A DNA stretch of 64,000 bases from a bacterium (GTDB lineage Bacteria > Bacillota > Clostridia > Lachnospirales > Lachnospiraceae), in assembly GCA_028724545.1 (NCBI GenBank), contig JAQYCU010000039.1:1-64000 (forward strand). The letters run 5' to 3'. Numbering within the stretch: position 1 is the first letter of the stretch; every line of letters starts with the position of its first letter. The notes below the pieces were generated by a model. That model was not told the DNA's origin. It worked only from the letters and a program-made list of their open reading frames with translations, and did no database searches. A program made the position numbers and the translations under genes. Positions 19,235 to 29,278 of this stretch are shown in pieces.

Positions 19235-20060
19235 GAGCCATCTTTTCGATGGCAGAAATGGCATCGTTAATCCAGTCACCTTCTAAATATTCTACTTTTC
19301 CGGCGTCGCTGGCTGCTGAGATAGCAGGTGTCATTGGGATTTTTCCAAGAACCGGAATGTTGTATTCAGCAGCGACTTCGTCAACATGGCTTTTTCCAAA
19401 GATTTCGATGTGCTTTTTGCAGTCCGGACATTCCACATAACTCATATTCTCAATAATGCCTACAATAGGAACATTCATCATCTGAGCCATTTTCACTGCC
19501 TTTGCCACAATCAGGGAAACCAGTTCCTGTGGAGAAGTGACAATGACGATACCGTCAACCGGAATTGTCTGGAATACGGTCAATGGAACATCACCGGTTC
19601 CCGGAGGCATATCTACAACCATGTAATCAACATCTGTCCAGATAACATCCTGCCAGAACTGTTTTACAGTGCCTGCAATAACAGGGCCTCTCCAGATAAC
19701 AGGGTCTGTTACGTCATCCAGAAGCAGATTGACAGACATTGTCTGAATACCGGTATCAGTTACAACAGGATAAATGCCGGAAGCATCGCCCATTGCATGC
19801 TCTGTGATACCAAATGCTTTTGGGATGGATGGGCCGGTAATATCAGCATCCATTACAGCTGTATGATATCCTTTTCTCTGAAAATTCACGGCAAGCATAG
19901 AAGAAATCATAGATTTCCCAACGCCACCTTTTCCACTGACAACACCGATAACTTTTCGTATCGTGCTTTGTGCATGTGGCTGCTCTAAAAAACTCTTAGG
20001 GTCCCTGCTACTACAGTCAACAGAGCAGCTGGCGCAGTCGTGATTGCAATTTTCACTCAT
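19212..20060 (-). CDS. Mrp/NBP35 family P-loop ATPase
   Basis: GVVSGKGGVGKSMISSMLAVNF, VDMPPGTGDVPLTVFQ; N-terminal CNHDCASCSVDCSS. Confidence 0.93.
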   Translation of the reverse strand: MSENCNHDCASCSVDCSSRDPKSFLEQPHAQSTIRKVIGVVSGKGGVGKSMISSMLAVNFQRKGYHTAVMDADITGPSIPKAFGITEHAMGDASGIYPVVTDTGIQTMSVNLLLDDVTDPVIWRGPVIAGTVKQFWQDVIWTDVDYMVVDMPPGTGDVPLTVFQTIPVDGIVIVTSPQELVSLIVAKAVKMAQMMNVPIVGIIENMSYVECPDCKKHIEIFGKSHVDEVAAEYNIPVLGKIPMTPAISAASDAGKVEYLEGDWINDAISAIEKMAPIPAKQS

Positions 20061-20286
20061 ATTATTTTTTCCTCCAATCAATAAAATATCTAGATTAAGT
20101 TTCTAAAATAAGTCGCTTTTTTTACCAAAAAACTTTTCAATAACAGGAAAATAAAAGCAAACAGTATTATAACAAGGAATAGATAAAAAGTCCAATTTTT
20201 CCCAAAAGGCTGTTCTAATTATGGCAGGACAGAATATAGATAAGATAGAACTGTTTGCAGAATAGGTAAAGAATGGAGTTGGGTAA

Positions 20287-21222
20287 ATGAAGCAATATGA
20301 ACGAATTGTATCATATATATATCGTTATAATCAGGACATAAAAGGGGCAAATGTCGGTTATGCAAGAGTAGAAAAAAGAGGTGCATTTTGTCGTCTGTTT
20401 ATTCAGATGAGGGCATTGCCTTTAAACAGCGTGCCACAGGTGTATCTGTACCGGCAGGAAGAAAATAGCATACAGACAGTTCTGGCCGGTCAGATGATGG
20501 CAAGAGGCAGCAGTCTGTTATGCAAAGTCAACTGTGAGAGCGAAAATGTATTTGGTACCAATCAGACAATAGATGAGATGGATGGAATTTTTATTTATGT
20601 GGAAAGGCAAAATTATTTTGCAACTTCGTGGAAAAATGATACATTTTATCTTGGAAATTGGGAAGAACCGGTAAGAAAAGATGCAGAGTCAGAAGAGATG
20701 GGGGAAGAACAGGATAAAACAGCCGAAACTGTTGCAATAGAGGAAGGGGTTGCTGAGAAAATTGCTGAAAGTATGGTAGCAGAAGAAAGCAGTCAGGATA
20801 TGCAGATGCAGTCGATTTGTGGTGTATGTCCTTTTAAACGAAAAGCATATGATTATGGCAAAAAAATCCTGATGACATTTCCATCTATGAAACCCTTTGA
20901 ACCGGGTGTGGTAACGGCTTGTGTCCGTATGGAACTGCAGGATATCGGATGCCTGCCAATTGCTTCGTGGCCGTTGTCGGGAAACCGTTTTTTGCTTCAC
21001 GGATATTATTGCTATCGTCATCTGATATTTGCACAGCTGCCGGATGGCCGGTATGTGCTGGGGGTGCCGGGAATTTATAGTGAAAAAGAAAAGAGCAACG
21101 CCCTGCGTTTTGGATTTCCAAGATTTCAGTCCATTGGTGATTTTGGGGCAAAGCAGGGAGCGTTTGGCTACTGGATGCTGGTGCTTCCGGGAACGGAACA
21201 GTCAGAATTGCTTCCCACATAA
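20287..21222 (+). CDS. DUF6128-like protein
   Basis: MKQYERIVSYIYRYNQDIKGANVGYARVEKRGAFCRLFIQMRAL; family name from memory. Confidence 0.6.
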   Translation: MKQYERIVSYIYRYNQDIKGANVGYARVEKRGAFCRLFIQMRALPLNSVPQVYLYRQEENSIQTVLAGQMMARGSSLLCKVNCESENVFGTNQTIDEMDGIFIYVERQNYFATSWKNDTFYLGNWEEPVRKDAESEEMGEEQDKTAETVAIEEGVAEKIAESMVAEESSQDMQMQSICGVCPFKRKAYDYGKKILMTFPSMKPFEPGVVTACVRMELQDIGCLPIASWPLSGNRFLLHGYYCYRHLIFAQLPDGRYVLGVPGIYSEKEKSNALRFGFPRFQSIGDFGAKQGAFGYWMLVLPGTEQSELLPT

Positions 21223-21752
21223 GAAAAAAGAAGATGGTCTGTCCAGATACCATTGATTTGCGCAAAAGAAGACAGATCCCCTTCTTCGGCAAAACCCAGA
21301 CGGGACAGTAAACGGATGGAGGAAGTATTATCAGGCTGTACAAAAGCTTCTATCCGGTGCAGGTGAAATTCCTGCATTACAATTGGCAGCAGAAAAGAAA
21401 GTGCTTCTGTCATATAGCCGTTATGGCAGGCTGTTTCTCCGAGTTTGTACCCTAACATACATTTTTGAAAAGCACCGTGCATAAAATTGCTAAAACAGAC
21501 GGAGCCAATAGGAACGGATGGATTTTCCTTTGCAAAAATCCAGTACCGGATATAGGAAAGTTTTAAAAATGCGTGATATTCACAGGAAAGATTTGACGCA
21601 TGAAAAGATGCAGTATAAAAATTTGCAGGACGTTTTGGCTCGTAAGGCTCCAGAAAATCCTTGTTTTCACAATAAAAGTCACATACGGTCTGAGCCTGTT
21701 CTGCGTTCAAAATTTGTAATGAGAGCCGTTCTGTCTGATAAATAAACTGCAT
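21168..21752 (-). CDS. GNAT family N-acetyltransferase
   Basis: YQTERLSLQIL..., LGYKLGETACHNGYMTEALSFLLPIVMQEFHLHRIEAFVQPDNTSSIRLLSRLGFAEEG. Confidence 0.88.
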   Translation of the reverse strand: MQFIYQTERLSLQILNAEQAQTVCDFYCENKDFLEPYEPKRPANFYTASFHASNLSCEYHAFLKLSYIRYWIFAKENPSVPIGSVCFSNFMHGAFQKCMLGYKLGETACHNGYMTEALSFLLPIVMQEFHLHRIEAFVQPDNTSSIRLLSRLGFAEEGDLSSFAQINGIWTDHLLFSYVGSNSDCSVPGSTSIQ

Positions 21753-21960
21753 ATGATACCTCCTAAAATATCTCACCTGCCAGACTGCCTGACGAAAAGT
21801 GGATGTACAGGCATTGCTGATTGTGGACATACCAACTTTGCAAAAAAGTGGAAGTCTTGCTTTTTGTGAGTTATTTCGCTAAACTATTATACAGTAAAAA
21901 TCAGACGGGGGCAAATAGGCAGCGCAGATTACCCGTGCAAAGAACGGAGAATTATCGTCT

Positions 21961-22431
21961 ATGGAAAAAGATGAAAAATATATGAAGGAAGCAATCAGAC
22001 AGGCGAAAAAGGCAGCAGCCATAGAGGAAGTGCCAATCGGCTGTGTGATTGTCTACCAGGACAAAATTATCAGCAGAGGGTATAATAAAAGAAATCTGCA
22101 GGGAAGTACACTGGCACATGCCGAACTTCTGGCAATCCAGAAAGCAAGCCGGAAATTAGGTGACTGGCGTCTGGAAGACTGCACGATGTATGTCACATTA
22201 GAGCCGTGTCCGATGTGTGCCGGAGCGATTGTGCAGGCAAGGATTCCACGTGTTGTTATCGGAGCAATGAATCCCAAAGCAGGCTGTGCCGGCAGTATTT
22301 TAAATCTGCTGGAAGAGAAACGTTTTAACCATCAGGTGGAAACCAGACGTGGTGTTTTAGAAGAAACCTGTCGAAATCTGATGAAAGATTTTTTCAAGGA
22401 ACTGCGCAGAAAAAAAGGGCAGGAAAGATAA
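21961..22431 (+). CDS. tadA: tRNA adenosine(34) deaminase
   Basis: HAELLAI (HAE) and TLEPCPMCAGAIVQARIP (PCxxC). Confidence 0.93.
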   Translation: MEKDEKYMKEAIRQAKKAAAIEEVPIGCVIVYQDKIISRGYNKRNLQGSTLAHAELLAIQKASRKLGDWRLEDCTMYVTLEPCPMCAGAIVQARIPRVVIGAMNPKAGCAGSILNLLEEKRFNHQVETRRGVLEETCRNLMKDFFKELRRKKGQER

Positions 22432-22467
22432 TTCAGACAAGGAAAATGATTTCATTCAGACCAAAAC

Positions 22468-22496
22468 TTGACATCCTGTCAGACAGACGATATAAT
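22468..22496 (+). promoter_or_regulatory. consensus promoter for SRP RNA
   Basis: TTGACA (22468-22473), 17 bp, TATAAT (22491-22496). Confidence 0.85.
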
Positions 22497-22507
22497 GAAA
22501 AAACATT

Positions 22508-22742
22508 CGCACTAGCCGGGGAGTCAGCGGTGCCCTGTACCTGCAATCCGCTATAGCAGGGGTGATGTTCTGTTTCGGATTTATTATTTGTAAAGCTGCC
22601 CAGTGTATGTGGCGTTGAAGTTTTGGTCTTGCGCAATGGAAACTTACGAACCGTGTCAGGAGGGGAACCTAGCAGCACTAAGTAAGAACTTCCGTGTGCC
22701 GCGAGGTTGCCGGAACTGAGCTGGCAGCATTGGTAACGTTTA
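22508..22742 (+). ncRNA. ffs: signal recognition particle RNA, large bacterial type (ends approximate)
   Basis: gccggggagtcagcggtgccctgtacctgcaatccgctatagcagggg Alu-like start and gtgtcaggaggggaacctagcagcactaag apical S domain; position after tadA is typical. Confidence 0.88.
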
Positions 22743-22884
22743 CTGTAATATTTACAACGCAGAATGTGCGGATTTTTTATAAACAGAGTTTCAGATATTT
22801 CCCTTACCTTTTTGATGAGAGGCATATCAAATGTGAAACTCCTTTTTTATTTTTATGGAAAATAGGAAAAAGCAAAGAAATGCA

Positions 22885-22914
22885 AGTGCAAAGTGCCAGA
22901 TTTGCGCTTTTTTT
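22885..22914 (+). terminator. intrinsic terminator
   Basis: AGTGCAAA/TTTGCGCT stem plus T7. Confidence 0.7.
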
Positions 22915-22979
22915 ATAGAATAGGAAATTGCTCATAATGTAGTGTTAAGCCAACAAGAATTTTCTTTGAAAATTCTTGC

Positions 22980-23009
22980 AGTGCAAAGCGCTGGCTTTGC
23001 ACTTTTTTT
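22980..23009 (+). terminator. second, near-duplicate intrinsic terminator
   Basis: AGTGCAAA/TTTGCACT stem plus T7, directly preceded by AAGAATTTT/AAAATTCTT hairpin 22956-22978. Confidence 0.75.
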
Positions 23010-23102
23010 ATTATATAGAAAATTGACGGTATTGTTTTTAGAATGTATAATATATGTTAGCATATTATTTTTGGGTTTACGCAAAAGGTCGGAGGAGAAG
23101 CA

Positions 23103-25433
23103 GTGAAAGCGGAATTGAAAAAAAACAGTGTCAATCAGATTATTAAAGGAACAACCTTGTTTGAGGCAGGCGATTCTATCGGTGAAATCGGACTGGTTGT
23201 AAAAGGAAGAGTCCGGGTTCAGTCAGAAGGAATCAATCTCGTTCTGGGTTCCGGCAACTTTCTGGGGCTTTGCGATTTGACACAGGACAGTTATCAGGCA
23301 ACATATACGGCAGAAACCAATCTTGTAGTTTATGCTTTCCCGGTTTCTGATTTACAGTCAGAAGTCCGTGCCCTGATAAAAGTAAATAAAGATTATGCAC
23401 CGTTAATGGTGTCTACATTAAGTAAATATATTCGTGAAATCTCCAAAATTTTAGGAGAAATGCAGGAAACGGCAGAGTCGCTGTTTAATTTTATAAAAAG
23501 TGCTTATCAGTCATATCAGGAAATCGGCAAGCAGCAGGGGGTTACGACATCAAACCTCCGGACTCTTGAAGAACTGGAGCTGTATCGTGAGGAAAATCCT
23601 TCCGAGCAGGAGCTTATTGCTTATTATTGTGCGTGTGCTGATTTGCCTTCTGAGGTTCAAAAAACATATTTTGGTGCCGGTGAAATCATTGCGACACATC
23701 ATATTCTGGAAGAAATATCTCTCGTTAACAAGATGTTTACGCAATGTTATGATGTAGCCTGCTATCTGAAAGAAATGGCCAATCCGCTTTGCCTGGATGA
23801 CAGAAGCCTGTATACGATTGTATTGCAGCAGGCAACTATGATTCAGCACGCAGGTGAGTCTGTGTCAGATGTTATGTCACTTTTTGATGACATTATAGAC
23901 CGTGTCAATTCTTTGGAAAATCTTCTGATTGATAAAGCAGGAATTGAATTAGAAATTGACCATGAATTTATGGAAGATGCTTATTTTGAACTGCTCAATG
24001 GAACTAGTCCGACGGCAGATGATGGGGAACTGGCACTTGTAGAAGAACAGTTTATCAGCACGGATGAACTGGTAGGTGCGTTAGACCAGATTTTGGCATA
24101 TGGGCAGCTGGAGCCGGAAGCAGAAGAACAGTTTCGTTCAGATGTTTCTGCGTTTATGGCACTGCCGGACAAATATGCTACGGATGATGAAGCAAGAAGT
24201 ATCAGAAGAGGCCTGCAGAAGGTTTATTACAGCTTATATAAAAATGTTTTCCTGAAAGATTTTCATTCGACAGAAGAAACACCACTGGTCATTGACTTGT
24301 TTTTACGTTACGGTTTTTTGAGTGAAAAACTCGTATCCGAGGAAATTCAGGAAGAATTGCTGACAATCGATACCTACCATTCCGGTATGGGACCGTGCAA
24401 AGTTTATGATATGAAAGAATGGCTGACTCTGATTCTAAAGGGAGAAAAGGAACCGTCAAAGAGTGAGTTTGACTTAGATTATGAAGAAAATCTGCGTGAA
24501 CTGCGAAAAACAGGACATATTACCGTTGAGCAGCAGGAAAAGATGGCAAAAGATATTAATGCAAAATTCGACTACGAAGTGCAAAATATGTTCCGTACAA
24601 ATCATAGAATTGTCTTCGGACAGGTTACGGCTTTTGTTCCATTTTTATTTACCGAAGGCTGCACAAGCTCCATTAACAGGGGGTATTTATCAAAAGACAA
24701 GGTAAATGCAGCAGTCAAGCGCCTGCAGCAGATTGATTATTCCGTATTTTACCGGGAAGGACTTTATGCAAAAGAGGGCAGTGAATTTGCAAAAGAATAT
24801 ATACAGCAGGAAGTATTTCCGGATATTATCTTAATGCCGATTTACGGAAACAAAAGCGTTATGTGGCAGGAACTCAGTGGACGCCGGAGAAATTCCAAAG
24901 GAAGATTTCTGCTTCCAATATTTATGGAAGGCGATTTAAATAGTGAGATGATTAAATTGTTTGGCCGTTTCCGTTGGGAATTATGCCGAACCATTCAGGG
25001 TGCGTCATGGAACAATATCCAGAGCAAATCCCTGACAAGCGAATATTTTGATTTTGTGCAGTTCTATCGCAAAAACAGGGAATTGTCAGAAGATAAAAAA
25101 GAAAAATTAAAAATGCAGATACAGAAGAGCAGAAACAATACAAGGGAAGTTTTTGTCATTGATTATGAAAACTGGGTAAAACATGAGGCACAGGGCGGAC
25201 TGTGTCTGACAAAACCAGTCAGAGAAATTATGGCTACCTATTGTCCGTTCCCACGCGAACTTCGTGAAAAGGTAAGTGAGCAGCCAATGTTTCGTGATGC
25301 GATGGCACGTTTCCAGAGAGAACGCGCAAAGAAAACAAAAGAGTATGACTTGAAATTTAAAGTGTGGGAAAAAGAACAGGCAGAAGTTCCACCAGAAGTT
25401 ATAGAAACCAAACGTTTCTATACAGAACTTTAA
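23103..25433 (+). CDS. large protein with N-terminal cyclic-nucleotide-binding-like domain, otherwise uncharacterised
   Basis: 776 aa; IIKGTTLFEAGDSIGEIGLVVKGRVRVQSEG...GSGNFLGLCDLTQDSYQATYTAETNLVVYAFP CRP-like beta-roll; no recognised HTH or other output domain. Confidence 0.75.
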   Translation: MKAELKKNSVNQIIKGTTLFEAGDSIGEIGLVVKGRVRVQSEGINLVLGSGNFLGLCDLTQDSYQATYTAETNLVVYAFPVSDLQSEVRALIKVNKDYAPLMVSTLSKYIREISKILGEMQETAESLFNFIKSAYQSYQEIGKQQGVTTSNLRTLEELELYREENPSEQELIAYYCACADLPSEVQKTYFGAGEIIATHHILEEISLVNKMFTQCYDVACYLKEMANPLCLDDRSLYTIVLQQATMIQHAGESVSDVMSLFDDIIDRVNSLENLLIDKAGIELEIDHEFMEDAYFELLNGTSPTADDGELALVEEQFISTDELVGALDQILAYGQLEPEAEEQFRSDVSAFMALPDKYATDDEARSIRRGLQKVYYSLYKNVFLKDFHSTEETPLVIDLFLRYGFLSEKLVSEEIQEELLTIDTYHSGMGPCKVYDMKEWLTLILKGEKEPSKSEFDLDYEENLRELRKTGHITVEQQEKMAKDINAKFDYEVQNMFRTNHRIVFGQVTAFVPFLFTEGCTSSINRGYLSKDKVNAAVKRLQQIDYSVFYREGLYAKEGSEFAKEYIQQEVFPDIILMPIYGNKSVMWQELSGRRRNSKGRFLLPIFMEGDLNSEMIKLFGRFRWELCRTIQGASWNNIQSKSLTSEYFDFVQFYRKNRELSEDKKEKLKMQIQKSRNNTREVFVIDYENWVKHEAQGGLCLTKPVREIMATYCPFPRELREKVSEQPMFRDAMARFQRERAKKTKEYDLKFKVWEKEQAEVPPEVIETKRFYTEL

Positions 25434-26161
25434 ATCCACCCACCATCTAAAGTGATTACCTGACCCGTCAGGTAATCATTTTTTTCGTTAATATCATAGG
25501 CCAGACGTGCCACTTCTTCTACAGTTCCCAGTCTTCCGGCAGGGATTTCTTCCGTGAGGGCAGTAAGTTCCTCTTCTGATAAGAAAGCATTCATCTGGGT
25601 ATCAATCGCGCCACAGGCAATGGCATTGACCTGAATGTTACTTGGTGCCAGCTCCTTTGCCAGTGCTTTTGTGAATGCATTGATGCCACCTTTTGTTGTC
25701 GAGTAGGCAACTTCCGTAGAAGCACCGACGCAGCCCCAGACAGAAGAAATAGAAAGAATTTTTCCGGATTTTTCCGGGAGCATCATCTGAATGGCTGCCC
25801 TGCTGCAATAAAATACAGAGTTTAAGTTGGTGGACAAAACAGCATTCCATTCCGAATCCGTCATATCCTGCAGCAGTCCGATATGCGAAATGCCGGCATT
25901 GTTAATTAAGATGTCTAAATGACCAAATTGTTTTTTGATTTGTGCAAAGAAAGAAGTGACGTCCTCGGAATTACCCATATCACCGGTAAAGGCGAGGCAG
26001 TCCGTGCCAGAACGAAGGATGCTGTCCTGTACCTTCAGCAGTTCCTCTGTATGATTACGGCAGCAGATAGCGACACGATATCCTTTTTGTGCATAATATA
26101 ATGCAATGGCTTTGCCGATTCCCCGGGAAGCCCCCGTAACAGCAACTGTTTTTTGTGACAT
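25430..26161 (-). CDS. SDR family oxidoreductase (FabG/YmfI-like)
   Basis: VTGASRGIGKAIALYYA, NNAGISHIGLL, YSTTKGGINAFTKALAKELAPSNIQVNAIACGAIDT. Confidence 0.92.
   Translation of the reverse strand: MSQKTVAVTGASRGIGKAIALYYAQKGYRVAICCRNHTEELLKVQDSILRSGTDCLAFTGDMGNSEDVTSFFAQIKKQFGHLDILINNAGISHIGLLQDMTDSEWNAVLSTNLNSVFYCSRAAIQMMLPEKSGKILSISSVWGCVGASTEVAYSTTKGGINAFTKALAKELAPSNIQVNAIACGAIDTQMNAFLSEEELTALTEEIPAGRLGTVEEVARLAYDINEKNDYLTGQVITLDGGWI
25453..25485 (+). terminator. intrinsic terminator for the cNMP-domain gene, inside convergent SDR CDS
   Basis: TGATTACCTGA cccg TCAGGTAATCA (11-bp perfect stem) followed by T7. Confidence 0.88.
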
Positions 26162-26331
26162 AATAAGCACTCCTTTCACAAATCAGACAATAAGCAGTAT
26201 GCGACAACTGCTGTTAAGAGTATAGCACGAATTGAAAAAAACGTAATACTTTACATAATTTTCTTTTTTTGATATAATAAACTGTATGTTTGAATTTAAA
26301 AAGACAATTTAACGGAGAGAAAGGTACTGCG

Positions 26332-27603
26332 ATGAAAAAGAGTGTTTTAAAAATGTTTCTTATGAGTTTACTGAAATCGTTGCTTTGTATCGTTATTATT
26401 CTTGGGGTTGGATTAATTAGTTACAAAATTTCTTACACCGTATTATCTAAGAGTAGTGATGGTCTTAGTACAGATAGTGACAATTTAAAAGATATTATGG
26501 ATGAAGCGACAACAGATGAGATTTCTAAGAATTTAATCTATGTTTCAGATGATAAGAATAAGATTACACATCTGATGCTGGAAATCTGCAATACAAAGAC
26601 ATATAATATGGACTACATTACCATACCGGTAAGAACAGATTATACCATACCATCTGTTATGTATCGCAAATTGTGTCAGGTAAACCAGGAGATTCCACAG
26701 GTTATCCGTGTATCAAAGTTAAAACAGTATTTTGAAAACGAAGATGATGCATATGGTTATGGTGTGTTAATTTTTGAAAAGATGCTGGGAACGGATATCA
26801 GTTATTATACGGCAATTTCGGAAGAAACCTATGAAAATCATTATACAGAGCAAAAAGTAAAAGTTGCATATAAGGCGAAGAGTTCTATTAACAATACGCC
26901 GGGACCGGACGGAACAACACCGGAGTCCAACACAACTATCAAGACAAAAATGAAGATTTCTGTTCTGAGTGAGGCATATACCAGCCAGTTAAAAGACTTA
27001 GGCTCTGACCAGGAAAAGATAGCTGATTATATCAAAGACCAGTATGAGCGTGTATCTTCCAACTTAACAGTATTTAATAAAATCGGTTATCTGGAAGCAT
27101 ACCAGAAGATGAATGTTGACTATTATCATTACTGGGGCGTTCCGGGTACTTATTCCGGAAAAGTATTTGAAGTAGATACAAAAGCGACAAAGAAAGCATT
27201 AAAGCAGCTGACAGGAAATGAAACAGCATATACACAGGCACAGGACCTGACAGCAAAGAACATGATTTCTGAAGTAGTTTCATCATCATCAGATGAGGAA
27301 GAAGATGATGATTCAGAAGAAAGCACGGAAAGTTCCAAAGGACTTAAAATTTATGTTTTAAATGGCAGCCAGATTGGAGGCCTTGCTTCTAAAACAAAAC
27401 AGAAATTAGAAGAAGAAGGGTATACGGTACCTAAAATTGGCAATTATACAGATGAAACATTAACCAGAACACGAATTGTAGTATCTAAGAAGGGGCAGGG
27501 AGAAGATTTAAAAGAATATTTTAGTGATCCGGAGATTACCACAGGCGATGTGACTTCGGGATATGATATCGAAATCATCCTGGGTACAGCGGATGCTAAC
27601 TGA
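26332..27603 (+). CDS. membrane-anchored protein with LytR C-terminal (LytR_C) domain
   Basis: N-terminal TM; GLKIYVLNGSQIGGLASKTKQKLEEEGYTVPKIGNY...IEIILG. Confidence 0.75.
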   Translation: MKKSVLKMFLMSLLKSLLCIVIILGVGLISYKISYTVLSKSSDGLSTDSDNLKDIMDEATTDEISKNLIYVSDDKNKITHLMLEICNTKTYNMDYITIPVRTDYTIPSVMYRKLCQVNQEIPQVIRVSKLKQYFENEDDAYGYGVLIFEKMLGTDISYYTAISEETYENHYTEQKVKVAYKAKSSINNTPGPDGTTPESNTTIKTKMKISVLSEAYTSQLKDLGSDQEKIADYIKDQYERVSSNLTVFNKIGYLEAYQKMNVDYYHYWGVPGTYSGKVFEVDTKATKKALKQLTGNETAYTQAQDLTAKNMISEVVSSSSDEEEDDDSEESTESSKGLKIYVLNGSQIGGLASKTKQKLEEEGYTVPKIGNYTDETLTRTRIVVSKKGQGEDLKEYFSDPEITTGDVTSGYDIEIILGTADAN

Positions 27604-27619
27604 TTGGTAGGAAGGTAAT

Positions 27620-28369
27620 ATGCAGGCTTCAGTTAAAATTATGGATATTGACGTCGATATGTTATCTAACGACGTTTTTATAGAAAAAATCAATGAATAC
27701 CTGACAGACGAACGCTTAGAGGTAATCTTGTTTGCCTCAACAGAACTTTTAAATTATGCCGTGCAGGAAGAAGAATACCGGGAAGTGATAGACAGGGCTG
27801 AACTTGTCCTGCCGGGTGAGGAAGCACTTCTAAGTGCATATCATGCAGATGTTTTAGAGGCAGGCGATATGGTTGTAAGCTGCAAAAGTTTCGGCATGGT
27901 TCTGGAAAAACTCAAAAAAGAAGACAGAACAATTTATATTTTGTCAAAAGGTGAAGAAGATATCAGACTGCTGACAGGATATTGTAAACGGATGCAGCCC
28001 GAACTTAAAATTGTCGGCGACTGCTCTTACAGTGAAGATTTGGATGATGCAGCCATTGTAAATGAGATTAACAGCCATATTCCGGACATTCTGCTGGTAG
28101 ATTTGCCGACAGGCATGCAGGAAAAATGGATTATGGAACATGTTTCCCTGCTGAATGCAAAACTCTGTATTGCAATCGGTGGTGTGGCTGGGCTTATTAT
28201 GGCACAGGAGAAAAAAACACCGATGTGGATAAAAAGACTGCATTTAGACGGTCTTTATCATAAACTGGTCAGAGAGCAGACGGTAAAAAAAGATTTCCGT
28301 GCACGCATATTTCGGAAAAAAGTGGTGCAATATAATAATCAGATAGATGAGAAAAAGGATGATAATTAA
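27620..28369 (+). CDS. WecG/TagA/CpsF family glycosyltransferase-like protein
   Basis: FASTELLNYAVQEEEYREVIDRAELVLPGEEALL, DILLVDLPTGMQEKWIMEHVSLLNAKLCIAIGGVAGLIM. Confidence 0.75.
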   Translation: MQASVKIMDIDVDMLSNDVFIEKINEYLTDERLEVILFASTELLNYAVQEEEYREVIDRAELVLPGEEALLSAYHADVLEAGDMVVSCKSFGMVLEKLKKEDRTIYILSKGEEDIRLLTGYCKRMQPELKIVGDCSYSEDLDDAAIVNEINSHIPDILLVDLPTGMQEKWIMEHVSLLNAKLCIAIGGVAGLIMAQEKKTPMWIKRLHLDGLYHKLVREQTVKKDFRARIFRKKVVQYNNQIDEKKDDN

Positions 28370-28386
28370 ATTACCATCCTTTTTTG
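28352..28386 (+). terminator. intrinsic terminator overlapping the stop codon
   Basis: AAAAAGGATGATAATT/AATTACCATCCTTTTTT. Confidence 0.8.
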
Positions 28387-28423
28387 TTTGCTATTTCATA
28401 AAATTGCAATATGGAGAGAAATT

Positions 28424-29278
28424 ATGCAGGAAGCAATGGAAAAAGGTGTGAAAATAGTAGCCGGTACATTTCTGATGGCAACGGCAGTAAATTTTGTGTT
28501 TGAACCGATGAATATGGTAATAGGAGGCGTGGCAGGTTTTTCGATTCTTATCAAAGACATCACAAGTGCTTATTATCAGGGAGGCATTCCGGTCTGGCTG
28601 ACAAACGTATTGCTAAATATTCCGATTTTTTGCTGGGGATATTTTGTGAAGGGGAGAAAATTTCTGACCTACACATTGTTTGCCAATATCTGCTATTCCT
28701 TCTTTTTGTTCGCGCTTCCGGTTATGTCCATTTCGCAAAAAGACTATTTTCTGGCTGCATTATACGGGGGTGTCCTGACGGGTGCCGGACTCGGTCTGGT
28801 ATTTGCTGCCGGATATTCAACAGGAGGCACGGATTTGCTTAGCAGCATCCTTCACGAATATATCCGGAACTGCTCTGTTGCGTCCATTCTGTTTTGTATC
28901 GATGCCGTTATTATTTTGCTTGGTGCACTTGTGTTTGGGATTCCGTCAGCAGCCTATGCAATTTTTGCCGTATTTTTGTCTTCCAAAATTATGGACAGCA
29001 TTTTGTCGGGACGAAAAACCGAAAAGCAGGTATGGATTATCTCGGAAGCTTACCAGAAAATCGGGGAAGAAATTATGGAGCATGTAAAAAGAGGGGTGAC
29101 CAGTGTGCCCGGAAAAGGGATGTACAGCAATGATGATAAAAATATATTGTTATGTGTGGTGGAAAAACGGCAGATTGTATCTGTCGTGGGTATCGTGCGC
29201 CAAAATGACAAGGCAGCATTTGTGATAGTGCAGGATGCAACAGAAGTGATGGGAGAAGGATTCCAGAAGATGGAGTGA
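28424..29278 (+). CDS. YitT family (DUF161/DUF2179) membrane protein
   Basis: FEPMNMVIGGVAGFSILIKD, GAGLGLVFAAGYSTGGTDLLSSIL, C-terminal DUF2179 (RGVTSVPGKGMYSNDDKNILLCVV). Confidence 0.9.
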   Translation: MQEAMEKGVKIVAGTFLMATAVNFVFEPMNMVIGGVAGFSILIKDITSAYYQGGIPVWLTNVLLNIPIFCWGYFVKGRKFLTYTLFANICYSFFLFALPVMSISQKDYFLAALYGGVLTGAGLGLVFAAGYSTGGTDLLSSILHEYIRNCSVASILFCIDAVIILLGALVFGIPSAAYAIFAVFLSSKIMDSILSGRKTEKQVWIISEAYQKIGEEIMEHVKRGVTSVPGKGMYSNDDKNILLCVVEKRQIVSVVGIVRQNDKAAFVIVQDATEVMGEGFQKME

